Origin: Thermotogota bacterium
Lineage (GTDB): Bacteria; Thermotogota; Thermotogae; Thermotogales; DSM-5069
NCBI GenBank assembly: GCA_029551145.1
Contig: JAKPGA010000004.1
Span: forward strand, 62,001 to 126,000
Length of the DNA stretch: 64,000 nucleotides
Direction of reading: 5' to 3'
Below the pieces are notes generated by a model. That model ran no database searches. It was given only the letters and a program-made list of their open reading frames with translations, and was not told the DNA's origin. Positions 34,482 to 43,678 of this stretch are shown here, in pieces; position 1 is the stretch's first letter, and each line of letters starts with the position of its first letter. The translations under genes and the position numbers were made by a program.

Positions 34482-35456
34482 ATGAGAGGTGGTTTGAAGC
34501 TGGCATCCAAGACGATTGAAGTTCCGGATAATGTCGATATGGTTGTTGTCTTAGGACAGTACGACAACAGACTGAGATTTCTGCGCAAGAGATTCTCGGT
34601 GAACATCGACATCTCTGACAAAAAGATAGTTGTGGCTGGCAGCGATGAAAGTGTCGTTGAGACCGTTGAAAATATACTTTCTCAGGTAGTCACCGCAGCC
34701 AAGAAAGGCTATGCCATGGACTGGAATGAATTTGAATCTCTGGTCGATTTCTATTCTTCATGGGACAGGACTTCACCACAGAACACTCAGGAAAGTGTCC
34801 TGTCTGGTAGAATAAGGCCCAAGACAAGAGGGCAGGCCGAGTACGTTGATGCGATGAGAAAATTCGATGTCGTGTTTTCTATAGGACCTGCGGGGACAGG
34901 TAAAACCTATCTCGCTGTGGCTATGGCCTTGGACTATCTCAAGTCGGGAATCGTGCAGAGGATTATCCTCACAAGACCTGCTGTTGAGGCTGGTGAGAGA
35001 TTGGGATTTTTGCCCGGAGATTTGGTTGAAAAGGTCGATCCATATCTCAGACCAATCTACGATGCCATAATGGATATGATGCCAGCTGAGAAATTCTATA
35101 CCTACAGACAAAAAGGTATAATTGAGATCGCACCATTAGCGTTCATGCGTGGAAGAACGCTGAATAACTGTTTTGTGATACTCGATGAGGCTCAGAACGC
35201 AACTCATCAGCAGATGAAGATGTTCTTGACGAGAATCGGTTTCAACTCCAAGGCGGTTATCACTGGAGATGTGACCCAAATAGATATCGATAAAGGTAAC
35301 TCTGGTTTGATAGAGTGCGAAAGTATTCTGAAGGGTATCGATGGCATCGCCTTTGTTTATCTATCTGAGTCTGACGTTGTGAGACACCCTGTTGTTAAAG
35401 AGATCATCAAGGCCTACGAGAACTACGAAAGGAACAGACATGAAAAAGACAGCTGA
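34482..35456 (+). CDS. PhoH family P-loop ATPase
   Basis: Cytosolic ATPase of the PhoH-like (PhoH/YbeZ) family, 324 residues, thought to act with YbeY in RNA metabolism. An N-terminal KH-like stretch (about 1-75) precedes Walker A GPAGTGKTYLAVAMAL near residue 139 and Walker B CFVILDEAQNATHQQMKMFL. ATG start with GAGGT 9 nt upstream; the first codons (RGGL) also look like a second RBS for an internal TTG. ybeY lies two genes downstream in the same unit, the usual partnership. Confidence 0.92.
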   Translation: MRGGLKLASKTIEVPDNVDMVVVLGQYDNRLRFLRKRFSVNIDISDKKIVVAGSDESVVETVENILSQVVTAAKKGYAMDWNEFESLVDFYSSWDRTSPQNTQESVLSGRIRPKTRGQAEYVDAMRKFDVVFSIGPAGTGKTYLAVAMALDYLKSGIVQRIILTRPAVEAGERLGFLPGDLVEKVDPYLRPIYDAIMDMMPAEKFYTYRQKGIIEIAPLAFMRGRTLNNCFVILDEAQNATHQQMKMFLTRIGFNSKAVITGDVTQIDIDKGNSGLIECESILKGIDGIAFVYLSESDVVRHPVVKEIIKAYENYERNRHEKDS

Positions 35457-36885
35457 TTTTCTCTTACTCAACTGGCTCGATTTTCTTGTGGTACTTCTGT
35501 GTTTCTTTCTCTTTGAATTGCCCCATCTGCCAAATTCGTTTGTCTTGGTCAACGGCTATATCGCAATGCTGGTGCTTTGGTTTGTGGTAGTCAAACCAAG
35601 AATCAATCAAAAGCCGTTTGTTTTGCATAGATCATACTATGTTTTGTTTTATTTGACAGTCTTGTGTGGTATTCTCCTGTCGAGACTGTTGACAAGACAG
35701 TTTGGCTCCTATTCGGCGCCTTTTTTCATTCCCATCACCTTGATAGCCCTTCTGTACAACAAGGAGTTGGCTGTAGCGGCATCGATTTACTTTGCCTTGT
35801 TTTTCTCAACAGTCTCGGGTTTCAACAGTTTAGGATTTACCTTGATGTTAACCACCTGCTTGATTGCAGCCATAGCAGGTTCAAAGATTGAGAAACGCAT
35901 GCAGGTCGCAAAATCGGCCTTTTTTGTCGGTGTGACTTCAATAGTGTTCTACATATTGCATATCAAGATGCAAGGACTGAAGGCTGATTATCTGCAGATG
36001 TTGATAGCCTTTTTCATGCCTTTTGTCTCTTCGGTTGTTTGTATCGGTCTTCTCCCATTCATAGAATATGCGAGCATGATATATTCCAACATCGATTTGA
36101 TCGAACTGGGTAATCTGAACAACCCTTTGTTAAAGACACTCTCTCTGAGAGCTCCAGGGACATATTATCATTCTTCAATGGTCGCGAATCTCGCCGAAGC
36201 TGCCGCTCAGAGAATAGGTGCAAATGCCATTCTGGCACGAACAGCAGCTTATTTTCATGACGTTGGAAAGGCGAAAAGACCTTATTTTTACACCGAAAAC
36301 ATCTTTCAAGAGAACCCTCACGACGAACTCAGCCCAAAACTCAGCCACCTGGTCATTCAAGACCACGTCAAGGCGGGTCTTGAAATGGCAAGAAGAAACA
36401 GACTCCCGCTCCTCGTTCAAGATGTGATTCCACAGCATCATGGTACGCGTGTGCAGAAGTATTTCTATCACAAATCAAAGGAGCTTGGAGAGGAATTGAA
36501 TGAAAATGAATTCAGATATCCCGGTCCAAAGCCCCAATTCAAGGAGGCAGGTATAATAATGTTGGCAGATGCGGTCGAGGCGGCAGCGAGAAGCTTGAAA
36601 AATCCCTCTGCCGGTCGTGTGCAGGTGATGGTCGAGGAGATAATATCCGGCATATACAATGAAAGGGAACTCGATGAATCTGGATTGACGCTGAAGGACT
36701 TGGAAGCCATCGCTGAGGAATTCACCAAAGTTTTGCTCAATATCTTTAAGAATCGCATAGAGTATCCAAGAGAAGACATAAAGAAGGTGATAAGCCTTGC
36801 CCAGAATTCATTTGATCAACAAAACAAGAAGACCGATAAACAAGAGTCAGATCAGCAAAATGATGGCCAAGGTCATAGAAAATGA
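35440..36885 (+). CDS. 7TM-HD (PgpH/YqfF-like) membrane HD phosphohydrolase lacking the extracellular domain
   Basis: About 481 residues. The N-terminal half has six to seven membrane helices (about 10-235). The C-terminal HD domain has YHSSMVANLAEAAA, the HD pair in AAYFHDVGKAKRP near residue 272, DHVKAG and IPQHHGTR; in Firmicute PgpH this domain degrades c-di-AMP. Canonical members are about 700 residues with a large extracellular 7TMR-HDED region before the helices, which is absent here. The ATG at 35440 (GAAAGGAACAGAC upstream) is chosen over an in-frame start at 35392 inside phoH. The tail is Gln/Lys/Asp-rich and encodes the ybeY start in another frame. Confidence 0.88.
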   Translation: MKKTADFLLLNWLDFLVVLLCFFLFELPHLPNSFVLVNGYIAMLVLWFVVVKPRINQKPFVLHRSYYVLFYLTVLCGILLSRLLTRQFGSYSAPFFIPITLIALLYNKELAVAASIYFALFFSTVSGFNSLGFTLMLTTCLIAAIAGSKIEKRMQVAKSAFFVGVTSIVFYILHIKMQGLKADYLQMLIAFFMPFVSSVVCIGLLPFIEYASMIYSNIDLIELGNLNNPLLKTLSLRAPGTYYHSSMVANLAEAAAQRIGANAILARTAAYFHDVGKAKRPYFYTENIFQENPHDELSPKLSHLVIQDHVKAGLEMARRNRLPLLVQDVIPQHHGTRVQKYFYHKSKELGEELNENEFRYPGPKPQFKEAGIIMLADAVEAAARSLKNPSAGRVQVMVEEIISGIYNERELDESGLTLKDLEAIAEEFTKVLLNIFKNRIEYPREDIKKVISLAQNSFDQQNKKTDKQESDQQNDGQGHRK

Positions 36886-37219
36886 GATCGGTCAAATATC
36901 GGTGAACGTGATCTTTGTAGGCGAAAAACGCATGAGAACCCTCAATAGAACTTACAGAGGAATCGATCGACCAACCGACGTACTCACCTTTGTATACAAC
37001 GATCAGGACCTTTTCGGAGAGATATTCATCTGTCCAAATCAGGTAGAAAAAAACGCCAAAAAGTACAAGCAGCCTTATTCACTGGAACTGGCAAGGGTTT
37101 TGATACACTCCTGCCTTCATCTGAGCGGTTATGATCATGAGCTGAGCAATAACAGATCGGATGAAATGTTTGCAAAGCAGGAAGAGTACCTGAGGGAGGT
37201 TGAGGGATGTGATCGTTAG
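36797..37219 (+). CDS. ybeY: Endoribonuclease YbeY
   Basis: Zinc-dependent RNase involved in 16S rRNA 3'-end maturation and ribosome quality control, 140 residues. The metal motif is HSCLHLSGYDHE (HxxxHxxxxxH), preceded by the TDVLTF segment (RPTDVLTFVYN) typical of the family. The TTG at 36797 is supported by AAGGTGAT about 8 nt upstream and by the N-terminus PRIHLINKTRRPIN aligning with the family start. This places the first 89 nt inside the end of the HD gene. It also overlaps the next gene. Confidence 0.92.
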   Translation: MPRIHLINKTRRPINKSQISKMMAKVIENEIGQISVNVIFVGEKRMRTLNRTYRGIDRPTDVLTFVYNDQDLFGEIFICPNQVEKNAKKYKQPYSLELARVLIHSCLHLSGYDHELSNNRSDEMFAKQEEYLREVEGCDR

Positions 37220-38444
37220 ACCGTTCATGGCGCTCAGACCCAAGAAAGATTTTGCACAGAAAGTGGCGGTGAAGCCGTACGATGTCATAAGCTCTCAGGA
37301 TGCAAAGAGAATTACCCAGTTCAATCCATATGCTTTCTACAGAGTGACAAAGCCCGAGGTGAACTTTGACGAGCCGATCGAGCCAAGCTCAGATCAAGCG
37401 CTCGAAGCCGCAAAGAAAAATCTTCAGTGGTTCATTGATTCTCAGATCTTTTTCCAAGATCGCGAATCTTTTTACATATACAAACAAGTGGCACAAGATC
37501 ATACACAGATAGGACTGGTCGCGACATTTTCTGTAGATGAATATCTGTCAAACCAGATAAAGAAACACGAATTGACGAGAAAGGACAAAGAAGAGGAAAG
37601 GGCAAAGCACATATATCATTTAAGAGCGCAGACAGGACCTGTCTTTTTGATGTATCGTTCTTGTGAACAGATAGACAGCTATATAGAAAGTCTCGCACAA
37701 GGTCAAGCTGAGTATGATTTTGTTGATGAAGATGGTGTAAGACAGATTGTTTATGTGATTCAGGACAAGATGGTTATCCACAAAATAAAAGAGCTCTTTG
37801 AAAGAGTCCAGAGTTTTTACATAGCAGATGGTCATCATCGAGCCGCTTCTGCTGTGAGAGTTGCCCAGATGCTCAGACAAGAAAACAAGTCACACACGGA
37901 AGATGAAGAATACAATTTCTTTCTCGCGGTTTTGTTTCCTCACAAACACCTACGTATCTATGACTATAACCGAGTTGTGAAAGATCTCAATGGTTTAAGT
38001 GAAGAAGAGTTTTTGTCGAAGCTGGTGAAGGTCTTTGACGTATCTGAATCGAAGGAAGGAATGTATAAACCTAAGAAAAAGCATGAATTTGGGATGTACT
38101 TGAATCGAAAATGGTACAGACTGGAGCTCAAACAGGGACTTGTGGATGAGTCTGATCCCATAAAAGCTCTGGATGTCTCTATTCTGCAGGAACATGTTTT
38201 GGATGGAATTCTTAGTATAAAGGACCCAAGAACCGACAAGAGAATAGACTTCATTGGTGGCGTCCACGGTTTGCAGGCGTTACAGGATTACGTCGACAAG
38301 AAAAACTGGGCGGTTGCATTTTCGCTTTATCCAACATCGATAGAAGATTTGATGAAGGTATCAGACTCTGGTAGAATAATGCCACCAAAATCAACTTGGT
38401 TTGAACCGAAATTGAAAAGTGGACTTTTTGTTCATTTAATTTGA
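37209..38444 (+). CDS. DUF1015 family protein
   Basis: A 411-residue cytosolic protein of the conserved DUF1015 family, function not established. Family landmarks are the N-terminus VIVRPFMALRP, KPYDVISSQDAKRI, the HIYHLRAQTGPVFLMY block, IADGHHRAASA near the middle (probably an active-site-like His-rich loop) and the C-terminal RIMPPKSTWFEPKLKSGLFV. A GTG at 37209 is chosen because GGGAGGT lies 9 nt upstream and the family starts at this point; a TTG at 37200 abuts the RBS. It overlaps ybeY by 11 nt. Confidence 0.87.
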   Translation: MIVRPFMALRPKKDFAQKVAVKPYDVISSQDAKRITQFNPYAFYRVTKPEVNFDEPIEPSSDQALEAAKKNLQWFIDSQIFFQDRESFYIYKQVAQDHTQIGLVATFSVDEYLSNQIKKHELTRKDKEEERAKHIYHLRAQTGPVFLMYRSCEQIDSYIESLAQGQAEYDFVDEDGVRQIVYVIQDKMVIHKIKELFERVQSFYIADGHHRAASAVRVAQMLRQENKSHTEDEEYNFFLAVLFPHKHLRIYDYNRVVKDLNGLSEEEFLSKLVKVFDVSESKEGMYKPKKKHEFGMYLNRKWYRLELKQGLVDESDPIKALDVSILQEHVLDGILSIKDPRTDKRIDFIGGVHGLQALQDYVDKKNWAVAFSLYPTSIEDLMKVSDSGRIMPPKSTWFEPKLKSGLFVHLI

Positions 38445-38507
38445 AGATTCGTCGAAACTTCGAACGGTGTTGTTAGATGTGGCGTCATAGTTGAAGGAGG
38501 TGAGACT

Positions 38508-39197
38508 GTGTTCTTTTACGATCCGACTTTCATAATTCTCATACCGGCTCTGCTACTGGCCATATGGGCTCAGATCAAGGTGAGTTCTGCCTTCTCTGAG
38601 TACTCGAAGGTTAGGTCATTGACGGGTTTCACGGGCAGTCAGCTTGCCATGAGATTACTCGATAGTGCGGGTATCTACGATGTGCGTGTGGAATCAATGC
38701 CTGGACATCTGACAGACCACTACGATCCAAGAACAAAGGTTGTTAGACTCTCCGCAGCAACCTATGCGAGTCCTTCTGTCGCTGCTCTTGGTGTTGTAGC
38801 GCATGAAATTGGTCATGCCATACAACATGCCGAGAAAAACCCTGCTCTTGTCTTTCGCACGATTCTTGCACCGGTTGCAAGCTTGGGATCATCGCTTGCG
38901 TGGATCTTATTCATCATGGGATTGATTTTCGCATTGCCTGCTCTCTGGCAGTTTGGAATCATTCTCTTCGCACTTGCCGTTCTTTTCAGTCTGATCACAC
39001 TGCCCGTGGAATACGATGCAAGCAGAAAGGCTGTCAAGTTGCTCAGAGAGAACATCATGATGTCCGAAGAAGAGCTCAAAGGAGTTAAGAAGGTTCTAAG
39101 CGCCGCAGCCCTGACATATGTCGCAGCAACAGCAATGTCAGTTTTGCAGCTTTTGAGAATGCTTCTGATTGCTGGCGCATTTGGAAGAAGAGATTGA
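38508..39197 (+). CDS. YugP-type neutral zinc metallopeptidase (Zn_peptidase_2 family)
   Basis: A 229-residue membrane protein. An N-terminal helix (TFIILIPALLLAIWAQIKV) is followed by DHYDPRTKVVRLS and the zinc motif AHEIGHAIQHAE (HExxH near residue 103). Two or three further hydrophobic segments follow (ASLGSSLAWILFIMGLIFAL, LFALAVLFSLITLPVEYDAS). In the family the glutamate after the second hydrophobic block (PVEYDAS) is also conserved. The substrate is unknown. GTG start with an excellent AAGGAGGTGAGACT. It stands 63 nt after the DUF1015 gene. Confidence 0.9.
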   Translation: MFFYDPTFIILIPALLLAIWAQIKVSSAFSEYSKVRSLTGFTGSQLAMRLLDSAGIYDVRVESMPGHLTDHYDPRTKVVRLSAATYASPSVAALGVVAHEIGHAIQHAEKNPALVFRTILAPVASLGSSLAWILFIMGLIFALPALWQFGIILFALAVLFSLITLPVEYDASRKAVKLLRENIMMSEEELKGVKKVLSAAALTYVAATAMSVLQLLRMLLIAGAFGRRD

Positions 39198-39221
39198 AAA
39201 TAGCCGTGGGGGGCTGTTTTC

Positions 39222-40115
39222 TTGAAAAAAATAACAATCAAAGATGTTGCCAGTATCGCGGGTGTGTCCATTTCAACTGTGTCTCGTGTTCTTAATTCGA
39301 AAGGAAATGTCGATCCGCAGCTGAAAGAAAAGGTACTACAGGTAATAAGAGAAACCGGTTTTCAGCCCAGCAATTTCGCTCGCTCTTTCAGAAAGAACTC
39401 TGTGCAGGTGGATGTAATTTTGAGCAAATGGTTAGAGCAGTATCTTCGCGTGTTACGAGGATTGATTCAGAGTTTATCCCTTCATCAGATCTCAGTTGGC
39501 CTCAAAACAGATTTAGGCAATCTCGGTGACTATGTTGTGGCAATCGGTGAAGAGTTTGACAGCAAGCTGAATGCCATGATGGTAATCGGAAAAGAGTCTT
39601 CTTGTTTTTCGGTCGTTTTTGATTACTTCTCAGCGATGAATTCGATGATCGAAGATTTCTTGAAAAAAGGCATAGAAACCTTCGCTTTTTTGTGTGAAGA
39701 TCTGTCAAGCTACAGGACATGCAAACTGTACAGCACTTTTATGAAGATCATGTTCCACCACAAAATCGAATCCTATGAAGTGAAGGTACTCAATTCGAAG
39801 AGGCCCTACGATGTCACGATGGAACTTTCGACCTTGCCGGGTGCGATCATTTGTAGCAGCGATGAGATAGCGGCAGATGTTATGAAGGCTCTCAAAGACG
39901 AAGGTGTAAAGATACCAGGACAAGTTTCAGTTGCGGGGTATGGAAATCTTTCGTACGCAACCCTTCTGGAACCGACATTGAGTAGCGTTGAGTACATGAA
40001 CGAAGAAGTCGGAGCGATCTGTGGCAAATATGTTCTAAAGATGATAAACGGTGAGCAGATACCCGAAAAGATAATCCTGGGTACAAAATTGATCAAAAGA
40101 GAAAGCACGATATGA
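39222..40115 (+). CDS. LacI family transcriptional regulator
   Basis: DNA-binding repressor of the LacI/GalR family, 297 residues, somewhat shorter than the usual 330-340. The N-terminal helix-turn-helix is ITIKDVASIAGVSISTVSRV, with the hinge QPSNFARSFRKN. The ligand-binding part is periplasmic-binding-protein-like and its second lobe ends ISVAGYGNLSYATLLEPTLSSV-like (read VSVAGYGNLSYATLLEP). The first lobe looks shortened, so ligand binding may be unusual. TTG start with GGGGGG. It overlaps the EamA transporter by 4 nt and may control that gene. Confidence 0.88.
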   Translation: MKKITIKDVASIAGVSISTVSRVLNSKGNVDPQLKEKVLQVIRETGFQPSNFARSFRKNSVQVDVILSKWLEQYLRVLRGLIQSLSLHQISVGLKTDLGNLGDYVVAIGEEFDSKLNAMMVIGKESSCFSVVFDYFSAMNSMIEDFLKKGIETFAFLCEDLSSYRTCKLYSTFMKIMFHHKIESYEVKVLNSKRPYDVTMELSTLPGAIICSSDEIAADVMKALKDEGVKIPGQVSVAGYGNLSYATLLEPTLSSVEYMNEEVGAICGKYVLKMINGEQIPEKIILGTKLIKRESTI

Positions 40116-40939
40116 AAAAGGCTTTGCTCCTCTTGCTCGTTGTCACCTTCATATGGGGTCTAACCTTTCCCATTCAAAAGATTGCACTGGCAGGGATCAA
40201 CCCATTTTTCTACAACTGTCTCAGGTTTCTGGTTGCGCTTCTTTTGACTGTGATCTTTTTTAGAAAGAAACCTTCCTGGAAGAAAGGACTCATCTTAGGT
40301 CTCTTCTTGGGGATTGCATACGCTACTCAAACGAGTGGTTTGAAGATAACTACTTCAACAAAGAGTGGATTCATAACGTCTCTGTACATACCATTTGTGC
40401 CGTTTTTCTCATACCTGATCGAGAAAAACAAACCCACAGTTTCACAGGTGATCTCTTTTTTTGTATCGGTCATTGGGCTTTATATGCTGAACGACCCTTC
40501 GAAAGACCCCTTCAATCTTGGTGATTTCTTGACGATCATATGCGCGATAACTTTTGCAATCCACGTCGTTCTGATAACCCATTTCACCAAAGACAGCAAC
40601 GATGAAATATCTCTGCTTGCACCGCAGTTTCTCTTGACATCAGGTATCAACCTCGCTTTGAGTCCACTCGGTGGTGGTTTCAGAATAAACCTTGCAGCCT
40701 GTTATGCTCTTTTGTTCACCGCGCTCTTTGCGACCATCTTTGCGATTTGGGTGCAACTGAGATTTCAAAAACTGGTTGGCTCGAATATCTCTGCTTTGAT
40801 ATACGTTGGTGAACCGATATTCGCGGCACTTTTTTCTTTTACAATCTTGTCAGAAAGGATGTCTTTAATTCAGTTCATCGGTATGATTTTGTTGGTAGGT
40901 GCTATACTCTTGGGGACTATTAGAAAGGTTTACAATTGA
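40112..40939 (+). CDS. EamA/DMT superfamily transporter
   Basis: Inner-membrane drug/metabolite transporter, 275 residues, with about ten membrane helices in two EamA repeats (first near TFIWGLTFPIQKIALAGINP, second near FLTIICAITFAIHVVLITHF). The second repeat ends with the family's YVGEPIFAALFSFTILSERM region. The substrate is unknown; relatives export amino acids or metabolites. The ATGA overlap with the LacI-type regulator implies joint translation, so the pair is probably a regulator-transporter module. Confidence 0.88.
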   Translation: MKKALLLLLVVTFIWGLTFPIQKIALAGINPFFYNCLRFLVALLLTVIFFRKKPSWKKGLILGLFLGIAYATQTSGLKITTSTKSGFITSLYIPFVPFFSYLIEKNKPTVSQVISFFVSVIGLYMLNDPSKDPFNLGDFLTIICAITFAIHVVLITHFTKDSNDEISLLAPQFLLTSGINLALSPLGGGFRINLAACYALLFTALFATIFAIWVQLRFQKLVGSNISALIYVGEPIFAALFSFTILSERMSLIQFIGMILLVGAILLGTIRKVYN

Positions 40940-40955
40940 AATGAGGGTGATCTTG

Positions 40956-41456
40956 ATGAGTACGATCTACAAAAGAAGGAGTGTCAGGAAATACCAAGAA
41001 AGAGATGTTGAAGATGAACTCATTCTTGAGATCATAAGGGCGGCAATGCACGCACCTTCAGCTGGCAATGAGCAACCTTGGCACTTTGTGATCGTAAAAG
41101 ACAAGGCGATGAAAGAAAAACTTGTTCATCTGCATCCCTACGCAAAAATGCTCTCAAAAGCGCCAGTTGGTGTTGTTGTGTGCGCGGACACTGAGCTTGC
41201 CAAATTCAGAGACTTCTGGGTTCAAGACTGTTCGGCTGCCACCCAGAATATGCTTTTGAGGGCAACCGAACTGGGACTCGGTGCTGTCTGGTGCGGTGTC
41301 TATCCAGATCAAGATAGAATACAAGGTTTCAGAGCCGCACTGAATCTACCTGAAAACGTGGTGGCTTTTTCTTTAGTCTGCATTGGATATCCAGCTGAAA
41401 ACCCTGAGCCTGTTGACAGATTCAAGAAAGAGCGCATTCATTTTGAGAGATGGTAG
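40956..41456 (+). CDS. Nitroreductase family FMN oxidoreductase
   Basis: FMN-dependent NAD(P)H oxidoreductase of the nitroreductase family, about 166 residues, at the short end of the family. FMN-binding RRSVRKYQERDVED at the N-terminus, APSAGNEQPWHFVIVKD near residue 38, and the C-terminal LGLGAVWCGVYPDQ and SLVCIGYPAE. The physiological substrate is unknown. The ATG at 40956 is chosen because GAGGGTGA lies 6-7 nt upstream; longer in-frame versions reach into the transporter gene. It is followed by psuG with a 3-nt gap. Confidence 0.88.
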   Translation: MSTIYKRRSVRKYQERDVEDELILEIIRAAMHAPSAGNEQPWHFVIVKDKAMKEKLVHLHPYAKMLSKAPVGVVVCADTELAKFRDFWVQDCSAATQNMLLRATELGLGAVWCGVYPDQDRIQGFRAALNLPENVVAFSLVCIGYPAENPEPVDRFKKERIHFERW

Positions 41457-41459
41457 ACG

Positions 41460-42317
41460 ATGCTTGAAAAGCACCTGGCGCTGGAGTCCACGGTGATCGC
41501 ACATGGGTTACCAAGACCAACGAATATAAAGGTTGCCTTAGAGCTTGAAGAAATAGCGAGGCAAAACGGCTCTATCCCACACACGATAGCTATCATCGAT
41601 GGACAGATCAAGGTTGGTCTGAACAGACAACAGATTGCTGAAATCGGTACAAGAGACGATGTCCTAAAGGTGGGTACTGCAGAAATTCCCATCGCAACTG
41701 CCTTGAAGAAATGGGCTGCAACAACGGTGAGTGCCACGATGCACATTGCCCACTCCTGTGGGATCAGGGTATTTGCGACTGGCGGCATTGGAGGTGTTCA
41801 TTCCACTGAACGCTGGGATGTATCGCAGGACTTGGTGGAGCTTGCCAGGACCAGAATGATCGTTGTGAGCGCGGGTCCAAAGTCGATTCTGGACCTCAAA
41901 TCGACCGTAGAGATGCTCGAAACTACGCAAGTCACGGTTCTGGGTTATAAAACAGACAAACTACCAGCCTTTTACTGCAAATCCACCGATATTTCGATCA
42001 CCAAGGTTGAAGATGTGGAACAAATAGCTTTGATCTTTCTTGAAAAAGAAAGACTGAATATCCCTGGTTCGGTACTTGTTTTCAATCCAATACCAGATGA
42101 ATATGCCATCGAGCATGGAGAATTTGAAAGATGGCACCAAATGGCAGAAGAAGATCTTAAGAAGTTCAGTGTGAAAGGCAAAGATATAACACCGTTCTTA
42201 CTGTCGAGACTGGCTCATTATTCAAATGGAAGAACGGTTGAAAGCAACATCGAGCTTCTCAAGAACAACGTGAAGGTCGCATGCGATATTCTCAATCAGC
42301 TTTCAAAGATGCAATAG
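41460..42317 (+). CDS. psuG: Pseudouridine-5'-phosphate glycosidase
   Basis: Cleaves the C-C glycosidic bond of pseudouridine 5'-phosphate to uracil and ribose 5-phosphate, for salvage of RNA-derived pseudouridine. The 285-residue protein has the family opening LALESTVIAHGLPRPTN, the central GIRVFATGGIGGVHS, the catalytic-lysine segment VSAGPKSILDLKSTVE, and later GYKTDKLPAFYC. ATG start with a modest RBS (GAGATGGTAG). No psuK kinase or uptake gene is adjacent. Its 3' end overlaps the convergent diguanylate cyclase by 22 nt. Confidence 0.93.
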   Translation: MLEKHLALESTVIAHGLPRPTNIKVALELEEIARQNGSIPHTIAIIDGQIKVGLNRQQIAEIGTRDDVLKVGTAEIPIATALKKWAATTVSATMHIAHSCGIRVFATGGIGGVHSTERWDVSQDLVELARTRMIVVSAGPKSILDLKSTVEMLETTQVTVLGYKTDKLPAFYCKSTDISITKVEDVEQIALIFLEKERLNIPGSVLVFNPIPDEYAIEHGEFERWHQMAEEDLKKFSVKGKDITPFLLSRLAHYSNGRTVESNIELLKNNVKVACDILNQLSKMQ

Positions 42318-43678
42318 GTTTTTCTGTGCACCTTGGCACAGTACATAGCCCTGTCGGCGTTGCGCAGGATCTTTTCAAAATCATCTCCGTCTTTGGGATA
42401 TTCTGCTATACCAACATTGGCTGAGATTTGAAACTCATTGTCATCAATGTTTATGGGAGCTTCGATCTGTCTAATCATTCTTTTGACAAACTCTACAGCA
42501 TTGTTGGCTGAAGTCCCAGACAGCACAAAGACGAATTCATCTCCGCCAATCCTTGCGACAAAATCACTCTTCCTTGCACTTTTCTTCAATCTACCTGCTA
42601 TCTGACGTAAAAGCTTATCACCAGTCTCGTGACCAAAGTTGTCATTTATTCTTTTGAAATTCAACAGGTCCAGATAAAGGACACTCACGGGTTTACACTG
42701 CCTTTTTGAAAAGGCGAGAATCCTTTCAGCTTCTTCCTGCAAAAATCGTCTGTTTGCCAGCCCGGTGAGAGGATCATGATAAGAGAGAAAGCGCATCTGT
42801 TCAGCTTGTTTTCTAATCTGTTCTTCCAGATTCAATCTCTCAAAGATTATTCCCATGTGCAAGGCAAAGAGCCTTGCGGCCTCGATTGATTCTTCGTTAA
42901 AGGCATCTGGATCATCAAAGTTATCGAGATTGATAAAACCCACTGTCTCTTCTCTTATTAGAACTGGTATGGTCATCATGACTTTGATCTGATCTATCTT
43001 TCCTGTGGAGTAAAGCGCATCTTTTCTCTCTTTATCAAGTTTTTCATTGATCGAAAAATCTCTTACCAACATCACATCTCTTGTTTCTCCCTGCACAAGC
43101 TCATTTCTGTGAAAGAAAACCCTTGAGAGTTTTGAAAGATCATACCCAACTGTCGCTTTGAAAACATAGACGTCCTTCTCTTTCACAAGAGCGCTTCCAG
43201 CCTGTGCACCATAGACTGTTTCGACAGCCTTTTCAAGTAGAAATTGGTACAGGTTTTGAACATCATTGCGAAGCACATGTGCAACTACCTGAAGAATGGC
43301 CTCTTGGCATTTGTTTTTTCTTGTGAGCTTTTCTGTCAGTTGCTTCAGCTCAGTCACATCGGTCATCGAGATCAAAGATTTTTGAGTCCCAGGTATCATC
43401 TTAACCTGTACCAGAAGTTCTCTTTTGTTCTTTCGGTAATCTGTTATCGTGAGATAAAATCTCTCAGGAGCAGGCATTCTTGATTCATGGTAGTATTTTA
43501 TTCTTTCAAGATCCTTCAAATCGACAAAGTTTGCCCAGTTTATCCTTTTCAATTCTTCCTTTGAAAGTCCCACCAATTCACACAGTGTTTGATTAGCCAT
43601 ATAGACTGTGAAGTTTTCATCTATGACTGCCATCGGAATAGCTACGGAATCGAGGAAAAAAGACAGCGCTTCTCCCAA
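42296..43678 (-). CDS. PAS-GAF-GGDEF diguanylate cyclase
   Basis: Makes cyclic-di-GMP from two GTP. 460 residues: an N-terminal PAS domain (about 5-120, VAIPMAVIDENFTVYMANQ), a GAF domain (about 130-280, VPVLIREETVGFINLDNFDD-like), then a GGDEF domain with ARIGGDEFVF near residue 378. The inhibitory I-site RKSD sits five residues before GGDEF, so product feedback is likely. No membrane helix is present, so it is a cytosolic sensor. The frame must start at TTG 43678, with a weak RBS; an ATG with a strong RBS upstream is one base out of frame. Last gene of the pfkA-pyk unit. Confidence 0.91.
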   Translation of the reverse strand: MGEALSFFLDSVAIPMAVIDENFTVYMANQTLCELVGLSKEELKRINWANFVDLKDLERIKYYHESRMPAPERFYLTITDYRKNKRELLVQVKMIPGTQKSLISMTDVTELKQLTEKLTRKNKCQEAILQVVAHVLRNDVQNLYQFLLEKAVETVYGAQAGSALVKEKDVYVFKATVGYDLSKLSRVFFHRNELVQGETRDVMLVRDFSINEKLDKERKDALYSTGKIDQIKVMMTIPVLIREETVGFINLDNFDDPDAFNEESIEAARLFALHMGIIFERLNLEEQIRKQAEQMRFLSYHDPLTGLANRRFLQEEAERILAFSKRQCKPVSVLYLDLLNFKRINDNFGHETGDKLLRQIAGRLKKSARKSDFVARIGGDEFVFVLSGTSANNAVEFVKRMIRQIEAPINIDDNEFQISANVGIAEYPKDGDDFEKILRNADRAMYCAKVHRKTYCIFES

